A stretch of 64,000 bases of DNA, taken from the NCBI GenBank assembly GCA_003213135.1, contig QCNT01000001.1:1-64000 (forward strand), given 5' to 3'. The stretch comes from Pelagibacteraceae bacterium AG-426-I15. Lineage in GTDB: Bacteria; Pseudomonadota; Alphaproteobacteria; Pelagibacterales; Pelagibacteraceae. How positions within the stretch are numbered: the stretch's first letter is position 1; the number at the start of each line of letters is the position of its first letter. Below the pieces are notes generated by a model that was not told where the DNA came from, did no database searches, and saw only the letters and a list, made by a program, of their open reading frames with translations. Shown here piece after piece: positions 20,174-29,482 of this stretch. Position numbers and translations under genes: made by a program.

Positions 20174-21322
20174 TTACCTCAAAGTAACTTTCGATTTGTT
20201 TAATTCCTTTATTGATTTACACCCCATTAGTATCATATCTCTTTTAATTTCGTCATGCATTTTTTGCAGAATAGATTCAACTCCTCTTTGACCACCTGCG
20301 CCTAATGCAAATAAAAACCCTTTACCAAAACTACATGCGGTAGCTCCTAAAGATAAGGCTTTCAGCACGTGAGTACCTCTTCTTATGCCGCCGTCTAGGA
20401 TTATTTCTATTTTCCCTCCGACTTCATCTGCGATTAAAGGCAGCTGATCAAATGGTGATCTGGAGCCGTCTAATTGCCTTCCTCCGTGATTAGACAAGAT
20501 TATTGCCGAAGCACCGATATCCACTGCACGTTTTGCATCTTCAACCGACATAACTCCTTTTAACGCAAATGGACCACCCCATCTTTTAATACAATATTCT
20601 GCATCTTTCCAATTCATAGCTGGATCGTATTGTTCATTAATGTATTCCATCACCCCTTTAGCAATGGAAGAGCTTTTTTTTACGAAGTTAGAAACGTTTG
20701 GTAATTGAAATTTTTCATGAGTAAGATAATTCATTGTCCACATCGGATGCATTGCAAAACTCATTAGACTTTTTAATGTTAATCTTGGAGGTGTTGTAAA
20801 TCCCCATTTATGATCTCTTTCACGATTGCCCGCGACTATTGTGTCTACAGTAAGGCACATTGCGTTAAAACCTGAGCTCTTACATCTATCAATTAAATTT
20901 TCTGTTAGACCTTGTGTTTTATGAATATATATTTGAAACATTTTTGGTCCGCCTGCTTTATTTGCTATTTCTTCTATCGAGGAGGTCGCCATTGTTGACA
21001 TACTGTAAAAAGTTCCAAACTTTTCAGCTGCTCTAGCGCTGGCCTTGTCTCCATCGTGATGAAAGAGCCTTTGCATAGCCACAGGTGATAGAAATAAAGG
21101 CATATCAATTTTAGTTCCTAAAACTTTAGTTGATAGATCAGGTTCACCAACACTTGCCAAAATATTAGGTACTAAATCAAACTTGGAAAAGGAGTCCGTA
21201 TTTCTCTTAAGAGTTTCCTCATCATCGGACCCTCCGTCTATATAGTGAAATATTGGTGCTGGAAGTTTTTTTTTTGCTAACTTTCTAAAATCACTAAAAT
21301 TATAGCAATCATTTAAATTCAT
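20174..21322 (-). CDS. FMN-dependent alpha-hydroxy-acid oxidase (LldD family), copy 1
   Basis: IFHYIDGGSDDEETLKRN, LSPVAMQRLFH, LTVDT, LSNHGGRQLDG, ILDGGIRRGTHVLKALSLGA. Confidence 0.93.
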   Translation of the reverse strand: MNLNDCYNFSDFRKLAKKKLPAPIFHYIDGGSDDEETLKRNTDSFSKFDLVPNILASVGEPDLSTKVLGTKIDMPLFLSPVAMQRLFHHDGDKASARAAEKFGTFYSMSTMATSSIEEIANKAGGPKMFQIYIHKTQGLTENLIDRCKSSGFNAMCLTVDTIVAGNRERDHKWGFTTPPRLTLKSLMSFAMHPMWTMNYLTHEKFQLPNVSNFVKKSSSIAKGVMEYINEQYDPAMNWKDAEYCIKRWGGPFALKGVMSVEDAKRAVDIGASAIILSNHGGRQLDGSRSPFDQLPLIADEVGGKIEIILDGGIRRGTHVLKALSLGATACSFGKGFLFALGAGGQRGVESILQKMHDEIKRDMILMGCKSIKELNKSKVTLR

Positions 21323-22473
21323 ACGTTTCTAAATTTCAAATTATTTCTATTTAGTTCGCTAATCTTAGTGCATCCCATAAGTTTCATATCTCTTTCTAAT
21401 TCTGAACGATATTGACCAAGAGCTCTTTCCACTCCTGCCTGACCAGCGGCAGCTAATGCATACAAATAAAGTCTTCCACCAGCGCATGCTTTTGCTCCTA
21501 ATGACAATGCTTTTAGAATATGCGTTCCCCTTTGTATTCCTCCTTCACAAATTACATCTATTTTATCCCCAACAGCATCAACGATTTCTGCAAGTTGGTC
21601 AAATGGGGATCGTGCTCCATCTAATTGTCTGCCACCATGATTTGAAACCATAATCCCGGAACAACCTATATCAACTGCACGTTTTGCATCCTCTACACTC
21701 ATAATACCTTTTAATGCAAAGTGTCCGCCCCACTTGGCGCAAAGATTTTCAGCGTCTTTCCAGCTCATAGATTGATCAAGCATTGTTGAAAAATAATTTC
21801 CAATTGAAGTTGCGGTGCTGGTTCCTTCTTTTATATGATCTTGTAAATGTGGAAGCTCAAATTTTCCCCTGGTAACATAATTTATTCCCCACATTGGTTT
21901 TGTAGCAAAACTAAATAAACTAGACAAAGTTAGTTTTGGCGGGGAAGTAAAGCCGGTCCTTAAATCTCTTTCTCGATTTCCACCCGTTATCGTATCTACT
22001 GTAAGAGCCATTACATCAAATTTAGCGGCCTTTACTCTTTCAACAATTGCATTATTTAAACCCTTGTCCTTATGATAATAAAATTGAAATAATTTAGGAG
22101 TGTTTACTAAAGATGAAATTTCTTCAACACTAACAGTTGCGAGAGAAGAAACTCCAAACATTGTATTAAATTTTTGCGCAGCTTTTCCTACTGCTCTCTC
22201 GCCTTGATAATGAAATAATCTTTGTAATGCTGTAGGCGAACAATAAAAAGGTAAGTCTAGTTTTTTTCCAAAAATAGTTGTTGAAAGATCGACATTTTCT
22301 ACACCTCTGAGAACATTTGGCACTAAATCAACATCATTAAATGCTAAAGTATTTCTTTTATAAGTAACCTCGTCATCTGCTGCACCATCAATATAATGAA
22401 AAATAGGAGATGGTAATTTTTTTTTCGCGAGGGTTCTAAAATCGTTAAAGTTATGACAATCTTTTAGGTTCAT
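21319..22473 (-). CDS. FMN-dependent alpha-hydroxy-acid oxidase (LldD family), copy 2
   Basis: IFHYIDGAADDEVTYKRN, CSPTALQRLFHY, VSNHGGRQLDG, CEGGIQRGTHILKALSLGA; 4-bp overlap with copy 1. Confidence 0.93.
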   Translation of the reverse strand: MNLKDCHNFNDFRTLAKKKLPSPIFHYIDGAADDEVTYKRNTLAFNDVDLVPNVLRGVENVDLSTTIFGKKLDLPFYCSPTALQRLFHYQGERAVGKAAQKFNTMFGVSSLATVSVEEISSLVNTPKLFQFYYHKDKGLNNAIVERVKAAKFDVMALTVDTITGGNRERDLRTGFTSPPKLTLSSLFSFATKPMWGINYVTRGKFELPHLQDHIKEGTSTATSIGNYFSTMLDQSMSWKDAENLCAKWGGHFALKGIMSVEDAKRAVDIGCSGIMVSNHGGRQLDGARSPFDQLAEIVDAVGDKIDVICEGGIQRGTHILKALSLGAKACAGGRLYLYALAAAGQAGVERALGQYRSELERDMKLMGCTKISELNRNNLKFRNV

Positions 22474-22483
22474 TTGACGTATC

Positions 22484-22984
22484 TTAGAACTTTTTAAGGA
22501 AATTAAATGTGTAGCTATTTGCCCCAGGATTTTTATCGCCTAAACTTGCATTTGATACGTGATTGTAAGACATTCCTAGGTTTGTTGTGTCTCCAAGATC
22601 AAAAGATAATTGTACTTCGCTCTTAAATTCCAAGCTGTGACCTAAATCTTTTCCATCGCCTTGGTTGTAATATCCGGGGGCAAAACTCGGTGTAATATTT
22701 AAAAAACCCACTTTATAATTTGCCTCTATCCCAGAATACAAATAAACAGCATTATCGGCTGTTAGCATCGCTCCAGAAACTGGGGACACTTCTCCAAAAA
22801 AAGTATTTCTATAAAGATTATGATTCTGGTGCTGAATACCAAATATTTGTGATTTAGCGCCTTCATCACTAAAATCAAATGTGCCAGTATAAAACTTAAA
22901 ACCTGAAGTTTTATCCTCTGCAAAAGAGCTAATAGAAATAAAAAAAGTTAATAGTAAATTTAAAATTAAAACTTTTATTTTCAT
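22484..22984 (-). CDS. Acyloxyacyl hydrolase / PagL-like lipid A 3-O-deacylase
   Basis: Signal peptide, beta-barrel alternation and C-terminal YNHVSNASLGDKNPGANSYTF (HxSN...NPG) typical of PagL-like proteins. Confidence 0.65.
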   Translation of the reverse strand: MKIKVLILNLLLTFFISISSFAEDKTSGFKFYTGTFDFSDEGAKSQIFGIQHQNHNLYRNTFFGEVSPVSGAMLTADNAVYLYSGIEANYKVGFLNITPSFAPGYYNQGDGKDLGHSLEFKSEVQLSFDLGDTTNLGMSYNHVSNASLGDKNPGANSYTFNFLKKF

Positions 22985-23022
22985 ACAAAAAAATACATTT
23001 AATAGGCTTCAATGTACATACT

Positions 23023-23403
23023 CTAATATTTCTTATGTTTTAACACTTTTTTAAATATAAATAGTATAGCAATTCCTCCAATAACAAAGAATATGTAAGG
23101 TAACGACCATAGTAAATAAGTCTTTTTTTTTACGGGTGGATCAAAAAGGATCCAATCTCCGTATTTCTCAGATAAAAAATGATATACTTCTTTTTCGTTC
23201 ATCCCCTCGCTTAATTTATCATTAACAACACTTTTAATTGTTTGTGCAAAATCAGAATTGGAATCAGCTATACTTTGACCCTGACAAACTATGCATCTCA
23301 GGTTCTTGTAAATTTGATTATTAATTTTTTCTTCGGACAAAAGATCCGAAAAATAGATATTAAATGCCAAAAGAATTGTAATAAATACTTTAATTTTATT
23401 CAT
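23023..23403 (-). CDS. ccmH: Cytochrome c maturation protein CcmH
   Basis: LRCIVCQGQSIADSNSDFA and YGDWILFDPPV. Confidence 0.95.
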   Translation of the reverse strand: MNKIKVFITILLAFNIYFSDLLSEEKINNQIYKNLRCIVCQGQSIADSNSDFAQTIKSVVNDKLSEGMNEKEVYHFLSEKYGDWILFDPPVKKKTYLLWSLPYIFFVIGGIAILFIFKKVLKHKKY

Positions 23404-23405
23404 TA

Positions 23406-23918
23406 TTAATTGTTTATTATTTTTAATATTTTTTTAACATCATTTTCATTAATAGGACCAATATATTTTTTTATAATTTTTAATTCTTTATCCACTAGTA
23501 TTGTTTCTGGAATACCATAAACTCCAAAATAAATAGACTTTTTTCCGTCCTTGTCTGTTGCTATCAAATTATAAGGATTTCCAAGTTTTTTAATAAATTT
23601 ATTTGCTTTTTGTTTGTCATCTTTAAAATTAACCCCAAGAATTTTTAAATCTTTACTTAACTGAATTAAATATTTATGCTCTTTCCTACATGGTGCACAC
23701 CAGGAAGCCCAAAAATTTATAAGGGTAAAATCATTCTTTTTTAAATCACTTGTTTTAAAAGTTTTTTCACTGTTTAAAAGCTTTAAATCTATTAAAGGTA
23801 TAGGTTTGCCAACTAAGTCTTTTGTATCATAAATTTTTTTGGTTTTAAGACCTAAAGAGAAAATAACCACTACAAAACAAATAAATACAATGGTCAAAGA
23901 TAAAATAATTTTTTTCAT
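23406..23918 (-). CDS. ccmG: Thiol:disulfide interchange protein CcmG/DsbE
   Basis: NFWASWCAPCRKEH thioredoxin motif; YGVYGIPET. Confidence 0.95.
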   Translation of the reverse strand: MKKIILSLTIVFICFVVVIFSLGLKTKKIYDTKDLVGKPIPLIDLKLLNSEKTFKTSDLKKNDFTLINFWASWCAPCRKEHKYLIQLSKDLKILGVNFKDDKQKANKFIKKLGNPYNLIATDKDGKKSIYFGVYGIPETILVDKELKIIKKYIGPINENDVKKILKIINN

Positions 23919-25810
23919 TAAATTTTTTTGCTAATTAATCTTAACATTCCACCTAAAACAATTAATATAGTCGAAAACCAAATTAAATTCATAAAAGGTT
24001 TTTTTTGAAATTTGATATTATAAAATTCACTTTTTGATATATTGCTCATAGTAACATAAGTGTCAGAAAAGATATTTGATCTGATCGATGCCTCGTATGT
24101 TATTGTTTCGGGGTTTTTGTAAATTCTTATTTCTGGTTTTAATCTTTCAATGTTATTTGTCTTTTTATTTAACACTACAATATTTCCTACAAATTTTTTA
24201 TAGTTTTTTTCGTTAAAAACTTTTAATTCTTCTAAAGTAATATCAAAATTTTCTAAACTTTTTTTTTCTCCAGCTTTAATATTCAAATCATGTCCAACTG
24301 ATGTGACACTATTAAGAGATATAAAAAATATCAACAATCCAAAACCAACGTGAGAAATAGCACTTGCTAAGTTTGGAGTAGACGGTTTTCCCGAATTTTT
24401 TTTTGTATTTTTATAAATACCAATTATATTTTGTAAAATTAGATAAACTGAAGCAATTAATAAAACATTTATTAAAAAATTTTTTTGATTAATTGTAAGG
24501 ATTATTATTGAGGTTATAACAATTGATAAAAACAAATTATAAATAATTTTTTTAGTCTTAAATTGCCTGGAAATTATCCAACTAGTTGTTGGTCCATATG
24601 CCATTAAAAATAGCAAAGGGATAAGAAAAGGGGCTAAAATAGCGTTATAGTAAGGTGGGCCAATTGAAATTTTCTGACTTGTTAAAACTTCTAAAAAAAT
24701 AGGATAAACCGTTCCAATTAAAACAGTAATTAGAAAAAAACTCATAAACCAATTATTTATAATAATAAAAAATTCTTTACTAAATAAATTAAAACTTCTG
24801 TTTTCAATTGGTGAATATTTATAAAAAATATAAATAGAGGAAAAAATCATAGCAGATAAAAATATTAGTATATACAGGCCCCTTGTTGGATCGTTAGCAA
24901 AAGTATGAACTGAGTTTAATATTCCTGATCTTACCAAGAAAGTCCCTGTAACGCTCATTGTAAAAGTTAAAATACTAAGGACAACTACCCAAAGATAAAT
25001 ACCACTTCTTTTTTCCAAAACTAATATTGAATGTAACAAAGCAGTCATAAGAAACCATGGTATCAAAGATGAATTTTCTACAGGATCCCAGAACCAATAT
25101 CCTCCCCATCCAAGCTCGTAATACGCCCAGATAGATCCAACTAAAATTCCTAGAGTTTGAAATATCCAAGAAACTAATACCCATGGTTTAGAAATAATTG
25201 CGAAATCTTTTCCATTGTATCTAGAGATTAAAGATGCGAGAGCTGCTGAAAAATAAATAGATGAGCCAACAAAACCTAAATAAAGTAATGGCGGATGAAT
25301 AGCCAAAGCAGGGTCCTGCAATATAGGATTTAATCCTAGACCTTCTGAAGGGATTGGAAATATTTTATTAAAAGGATTGGAGGTGGCAAATAAAAAAATA
25401 AAAAAACCTAATATTAATATATTTTGGAAAATTAAAGTGAGAAGTTGAAATTTTTTATTTTTCTTAAAATTTTTTGAAAAAAATAAAAAAGAAAATAAAA
25501 CCAAAACATTGATCCATAAAAGTAAGCTACCTTCATGATTACCCCAAACTCCAGATATTTTATATAATAAGGGTTTTTCCGTATGTGAATTCTCATATAC
25601 ATTTTCTATTGAAAAATCTGAAATTAAATAGCCCATTAATAAAGTCAAAAAACTTAGATTGGTAAAAATGAGTTGTAGTATAGAAAAATTTCTTAATTTT
25701 ATAGAAGGGTAAGAGTTATTATTTTTTAATTCAATTATTGAAAAAATAATTAAAAAAAAACTTGTTAAAATAGAAAGTACTACTGTTAAATTTCCAAACT
25801 CACTTATCAT
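23918..25810 (-). CDS. ccmF: Cytochrome c heme lyase subunit CcmF
   Basis: VWGNHEGSLLLW, HPPLLYLGF, WGGYWFWDPVENSSLIPWF, GTFLVRSG. Confidence 0.97.
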   Translation of the reverse strand: MISEFGNLTVVLSILTSFFLIIFSIIELKNNNSYPSIKLRNFSILQLIFTNLSFLTLLMGYLISDFSIENVYENSHTEKPLLYKISGVWGNHEGSLLLWINVLVLFSFLFFSKNFKKNKKFQLLTLIFQNILILGFFIFLFATSNPFNKIFPIPSEGLGLNPILQDPALAIHPPLLYLGFVGSSIYFSAALASLISRYNGKDFAIISKPWVLVSWIFQTLGILVGSIWAYYELGWGGYWFWDPVENSSLIPWFLMTALLHSILVLEKRSGIYLWVVVLSILTFTMSVTGTFLVRSGILNSVHTFANDPTRGLYILIFLSAMIFSSIYIFYKYSPIENRSFNLFSKEFFIIINNWFMSFFLITVLIGTVYPIFLEVLTSQKISIGPPYYNAILAPFLIPLLFLMAYGPTTSWIISRQFKTKKIIYNLFLSIVITSIIILTINQKNFLINVLLIASVYLILQNIIGIYKNTKKNSGKPSTPNLASAISHVGFGLLIFFISLNSVTSVGHDLNIKAGEKKSLENFDITLEELKVFNEKNYKKFVGNIVVLNKKTNNIERLKPEIRIYKNPETITYEASIRSNIFSDTYVTMSNISKSEFYNIKFQKKPFMNLIWFSTILIVLGGMLRLISKKI

Positions 25811-26222
25811 TTAATTTTTTTTTATTCTTTGGAGGCATATAATTCTCATCATGCTTAGCTAAAATTCTTTTTGCTACAAAATATTTTTTATCTTGCAATT
25901 TTCCTTCGGCTACAACTCCCTTTCCCTCAGCAAACAAATTAGGAACGGTTCCCCTGTATGTTACAATTATTTCATTTTTAAAATCTGTCACTATGAATTT
26001 AATCTCATTGTTATTAACTATAATTGATTGATTTTTAACCATTCCTCCAATCCTAATTTTTTGATTTAGATTTAAATTTGACTTTTCCTTTATTTCTGTT
26101 GGGGAAAAGAAATAAAGAACATTGTCGTCCAGAACCTTTAATGAAGATGCTACTGCAATTATTAAGAGCAGAGAAAATAGAAAAAATATGAATGATTTAT
26201 TTTTTGTTTTTTTATTAAGCAT
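25800..26222 (-). CDS. ccmE: Cytochrome c maturation heme chaperone CcmE
   Basis: VLYFFSPTEI, RIGGMVK, AKHDENYMPP (heme-binding His). Confidence 0.95.
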   Translation of the reverse strand: MLNKKTKNKSFIFFLFSLLLIIAVASSLKVLDDNVLYFFSPTEIKEKSNLNLNQKIRIGGMVKNQSIIVNNNEIKFIVTDFKNEIIVTYRGTVPNLFAEGKGVVAEGKLQDKKYFVAKRILAKHDENYMPPKNKKKLNDK

Positions 26223-26234
26223 TGTTTAAATGCT

Positions 26235-26465
26235 TTACTTTATTTTGACCTGTGGATTAAGAATTTCTTTTGAAATTTTTCTCTTTTTTAAAGTCTTCAC
26301 TTGTTCAGCTGAAAGCTTTTTTACTTCCTCATGAAAATCCTTTTCAACTTTATTGAGTGACTTTTTCGTCTTTAGAAATAGTATTAAACATACTAAAAAT
26401 GTGAATATGAATGCTGACCAAACATATAGTCCGTATCCATTCATTATAAGAATATTTAAGTTCAT
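26235..26465 (-). CDS. ccmD: Heme exporter protein CcmD
   Basis: Single-TM small protein with GYGLYVWSAF between ccmC and ccmE. Confidence 0.85.
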   Translation of the reverse strand: MNLNILIMNGYGLYVWSAFIFTFLVCLILFLKTKKSLNKVEKDFHEEVKKLSAEQVKTLKKRKISKEILNPQVKIK

Positions 26466-27169
26466 AATCTTTTGAGCCCTTTTTTCTTCATTCTAATTAT
26501 TTCTGTTCTATATTTCATTAGAAAAATTAGCGCACAATACAACAAAAAACCCAGTAACATAAAGGATAGGGGCAACAACATTGATTTATGAACGGAAGTT
26601 TCTCCAAAAATATTAACACTAGCAGGTTGGTGTAATGTTGACCAAAAATCAACAGAATACTTTACGATAAATAGATTGATTAAACCAAACACAGATATAA
26701 CAGCACAAATTTTACTTGAAAAATTTTGATCTTTAATAAATTTATAAGAAAATATAATTAGTAAATAAAAGAATAATAGTACAAGCATCGAGGTCAATCT
26801 TGCGTCCCACGCCCAAAAAGTTCCCCAAGTAGGCTGACCCCAGATTGAACCAGTCACTATTGATATTAAACAAAAAGAAAGTCCTATAGGCGCTAAACTC
26901 TTAAAAATAATTAATGCGTTTTTAATTTTAAAAATAAAATTTAATATAATCAGAAAGCTTATGCTCGAAAAACATCCTAAAGCTATCCAAGACGAAGGAA
27001 CATGAACATACATAATTCTTACCGTATCACCTTGAATATAGTCTTTTGGAGACAGGTATAATGCAAATACCAAAGATATAATAATTACTGGAACAAAAAT
27101 TATTTTAATTGACTTGCTGACTTTGTTTAACAAAACAAAAAAGTTACCTATATTTAAAAAATTAAACAT
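26462..27169 (-). CDS. ccmC: Heme exporter protein CcmC
   Basis: MYVHVPSSWIA, GSIWGQPTWGTFWAWDARLTSML, FWSTLHQPAS. Confidence 0.96.
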   Translation of the reverse strand: MFNFLNIGNFFVLLNKVSKSIKIIFVPVIIISLVFALYLSPKDYIQGDTVRIMYVHVPSSWIALGCFSSISFLIILNFIFKIKNALIIFKSLAPIGLSFCLISIVTGSIWGQPTWGTFWAWDARLTSMLVLLFFYLLIIFSYKFIKDQNFSSKICAVISVFGLINLFIVKYSVDFWSTLHQPASVNIFGETSVHKSMLLPLSFMLLGFLLYCALIFLMKYRTEIIRMKKKGLKRL

Positions 27170-27218
27170 TTTGTTTCATATCTTATTTTTCTTAAATTTT
27201 GAATGGGATTTTTTGTAA

Positions 27219-27274
27219 GCCTTATTGAGAAGTCTGAGGGAGATAAGGAAGTATATAAAGACTCCCAACAAGGC
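27219..27274 (-). ncRNA. Candidate structured RNA element (hairpin) between hspQ and ccmC
   Basis: Minus-strand GCCUUGUUG+GGAGUCU pairs with AGACUUC-(U)-CAAUAAGGC: 16 bp with one bulged U. Two G-U pairs on this strand would be A/C mismatches on the plus strand. CU-rich 23-nt loop. Confidence 0.45.
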
Positions 27275-27357
27275 TAAAACAGTTAATTTATATTGAATAT
27301 TTTAGACAGAGTTTTGAGTAAAGTTTGTTTAATTTGTGGCGATTACTTAAAAGTGTT

Positions 27358-27678
27358 TTAATTTGATCTTTTGTAATATACCGATCCTCTTTTTTCCGAA
27401 AAGATTTCGTCAATCATTGGGTGCTTGACGGGTTTTTTTGAGTTATCATTAATAAGATTTTGTTCGGAGACGTATGCCTCATAAGTGACATCACTGTTCT
27501 CTGCTAACAAATGGTAAAAGGGTTGGTCTTTTTTGGGTCTTACTTCTTTTGGGATTGACTGATACCATTCTTCAGAATTATTAAATTCAAAATCTACGTC
27601 GTAGATTACACCCCTAAAGTTAAAATGCCTATGTTTTACAATATCCCCAATTGAAAATTTAGCTATTTTTTTGTCCAT
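27358..27678 (-). CDS. hspQ: Heat shock protein HspQ (hemimethylated-DNA-binding YccV family)
   Basis: FSIGDIVKHRHFNFRGVIYDVDFEF, QPFYHLLAEN, YVSEQNL; start corrected to 27678 (MDKKIAKF). Confidence 0.9.
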   Translation of the reverse strand: MDKKIAKFSIGDIVKHRHFNFRGVIYDVDFEFNNSEEWYQSIPKEVRPKKDQPFYHLLAENSDVTYEAYVSEQNLINDNSKKPVKHPMIDEIFSEKRGSVYYKRSN

Positions 27679-27756
27679 GAGATTAAATGGTATTAAATTA
27701 TATATTAAAATCAACAAAAAAATTTTAATTAAAAAAGTTTTATGTTAGCTTAAATT

Positions 27757-28311
27757 GTGAACAAATCATTTATTAAATTTTTAACTGATTTCGGTCCTTT
27801 GTTAATTTTTTTTGCAGTATACTACAAAAGTAACAAAAATTTAATAACAGCTATCCCGCCATTAGTTGTGGCCACATTAATTGCTGTAATTGTAGTTTAT
27901 ATTATAGAAAAAAAAATACCCTATGTTCCTTTAATAGGAGCTTTTTTGGTCTCTTTATTTGGAGGATTAACAATTGTTTTTAAAAATCCAATCTTTTTAT
28001 ACTTAAAACCCACTATAATTAATATTATCTTTGCAATTACATTATTGTCAGGGAAAATATTTTTTAAAAAAAACTTACTTCAAAAATTTTTTGGGAACTC
28101 TTTAAAGTTAGAAGAAATAGGTTGGGATAAACTTAATTATAGGTGGATTGGTTTTTTTATTTTTTTGGCCTTAATTAACGAATTAATATGGAGAACTCAA
28201 AGTGAGGAATTTTGGGTAAATTTTAAAGTATGGGGAATATTACCTTTAACTTTCATATTCACTCTGTTTCAAGTATCATTAATTCAAAAATATAAGAAAA
28301 ATGATGAATAA
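27757..28311 (+). CDS. Septation protein A / inner membrane YciB family
   Basis: LTDFGPLLIFFAVYY, GWDKLNYRWIGFFIFLALINE, WVNFKVWGILPLTFIFTLFQ. Confidence 0.92.
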   Translation: MNKSFIKFLTDFGPLLIFFAVYYKSNKNLITAIPPLVVATLIAVIVVYIIEKKIPYVPLIGAFLVSLFGGLTIVFKNPIFLYLKPTIINIIFAITLLSGKIFFKKNLLQKFFGNSLKLEEIGWDKLNYRWIGFFIFLALINELIWRTQSEEFWVNFKVWGILPLTFIFTLFQVSLIQKYKKNDE

Positions 28312-28645
28312 ACTTAGACTTGTCATTAATAATAAATTTTATAAAAAAGAAAGTTTTTTTGTTAAAAAAGAACTTAGGTCAATACTTAATCTTTACGCAA
28401 AAAAAGTATCTTCTGGTGACTGGAAAGACTATGGACTATCGGTAAATAAAAAAGAAATAACATTTGATGTATATCAAAGAGCATCTGAAAAACCTATTTA
28501 CAGAATATCAAAAAATTTAGACCCAAAGAATAAATCCGAAAGATTTTATATTTTAGACAGGAATGGAATGATAGTAAAAAAGTCAGAAAGTCTAGACGCT
28601 TTAATTAATAAAATAGAATGGACTAAATTAAAGTTGGTAAAATAA
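28301..28645 (+). CDS. DUF2794-like conserved alphaproteobacterial protein
   Basis: ELRSILNLYAKKVSSGDWKDYGLSV...VYQRASEKPIYRISKNL. Confidence 0.75.
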   Translation: MMNKLRLVINNKFYKKESFFVKKELRSILNLYAKKVSSGDWKDYGLSVNKKEITFDVYQRASEKPIYRISKNLDPKNKSERFYILDRNGMIVKKSESLDALINKIEWTKLKLVK

Positions 28646-28648
28646 AAA

Positions 28649-29413
28649 TTATCTTCTTTGGCCAAAAAGTCTTAGCAGCATTATAAACAAATTGATAAAA
28701 TCAAGATATAAAGTTAAAGCTCCCATCACAGCTTTTTTTCCTGAGATTTCGCTGTCATCACTAGCAAGATACATATTTTTGATTTTTTGTGTATCGTAAG
28801 CAGTTAGTCCTACAAAAATTAAAACGCCTATGATTGATATAACAAAGTACATCATGCTTGATTTCATAAAAATATTAACTATTGATGCTATAATTATTCC
28901 TATAAGACCCATCATTAAAAAGGATCCAAGTTTGGTTAGATCTCTTTTTGTTGTGTAACCATATATGCTCATTGCTCCAAAGGTCCCAGCTGTAATAAAG
29001 AAAACTCGAGTAATACTTGCTCCTGTGTAAACTAAAAATATAGATGCTAATGATGCTCCCATTAAAGCTGCAAATACCCAGAATGTTGTTTGAGCTTTTG
29101 ATGCACTCATTTTACGAATACCAAAGCTCATATAAAAAACTATTCCGAGTGGTGCTAGCATTACTACCCACATTAATGGTGAAGCAAAAAGTGCTTGTCC
29201 AATACCTGTGAGTCCCGTAATTCCGGATGAAGTTATTTGAATATCGTATCCACCTGACAATCTAAATAATAAGAGAGAAACTATTCCGGTAAGAAATACT
29301 CCTGAAGCCATATAGTTATATACTTTCAACATGTAGCTTCTTAAGCCTTGATCGACAATATGTGCTTCAGATGCAGTCGATTTTACGTTAGTATTTTGTC
29401 TATTAAAGTCCAT
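28649..29413 (-). CDS. Bax inhibitor-1/YccA family membrane protein
   Basis: Seven TMs; YDTQKIKNMY and GALTLYLDFINLFIMLLRLFG. Confidence 0.92.
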   Translation of the reverse strand: MDFNRQNTNVKSTASEAHIVDQGLRSYMLKVYNYMASGVFLTGIVSLLLFRLSGGYDIQITSSGITGLTGIGQALFASPLMWVVMLAPLGIVFYMSFGIRKMSASKAQTTFWVFAALMGASLASIFLVYTGASITRVFFITAGTFGAMSIYGYTTKRDLTKLGSFLMMGLIGIIIASIVNIFMKSSMMYFVISIIGVLIFVGLTAYDTQKIKNMYLASDDSEISGKKAVMGALTLYLDFINLFIMLLRLFGQRR

Positions 29414-29482
29414 ATCTATAATATATTGATTTTTTTTTTTATTTTCAATGGGTCATATATCGCCTACAAATATTGAGTTTTT

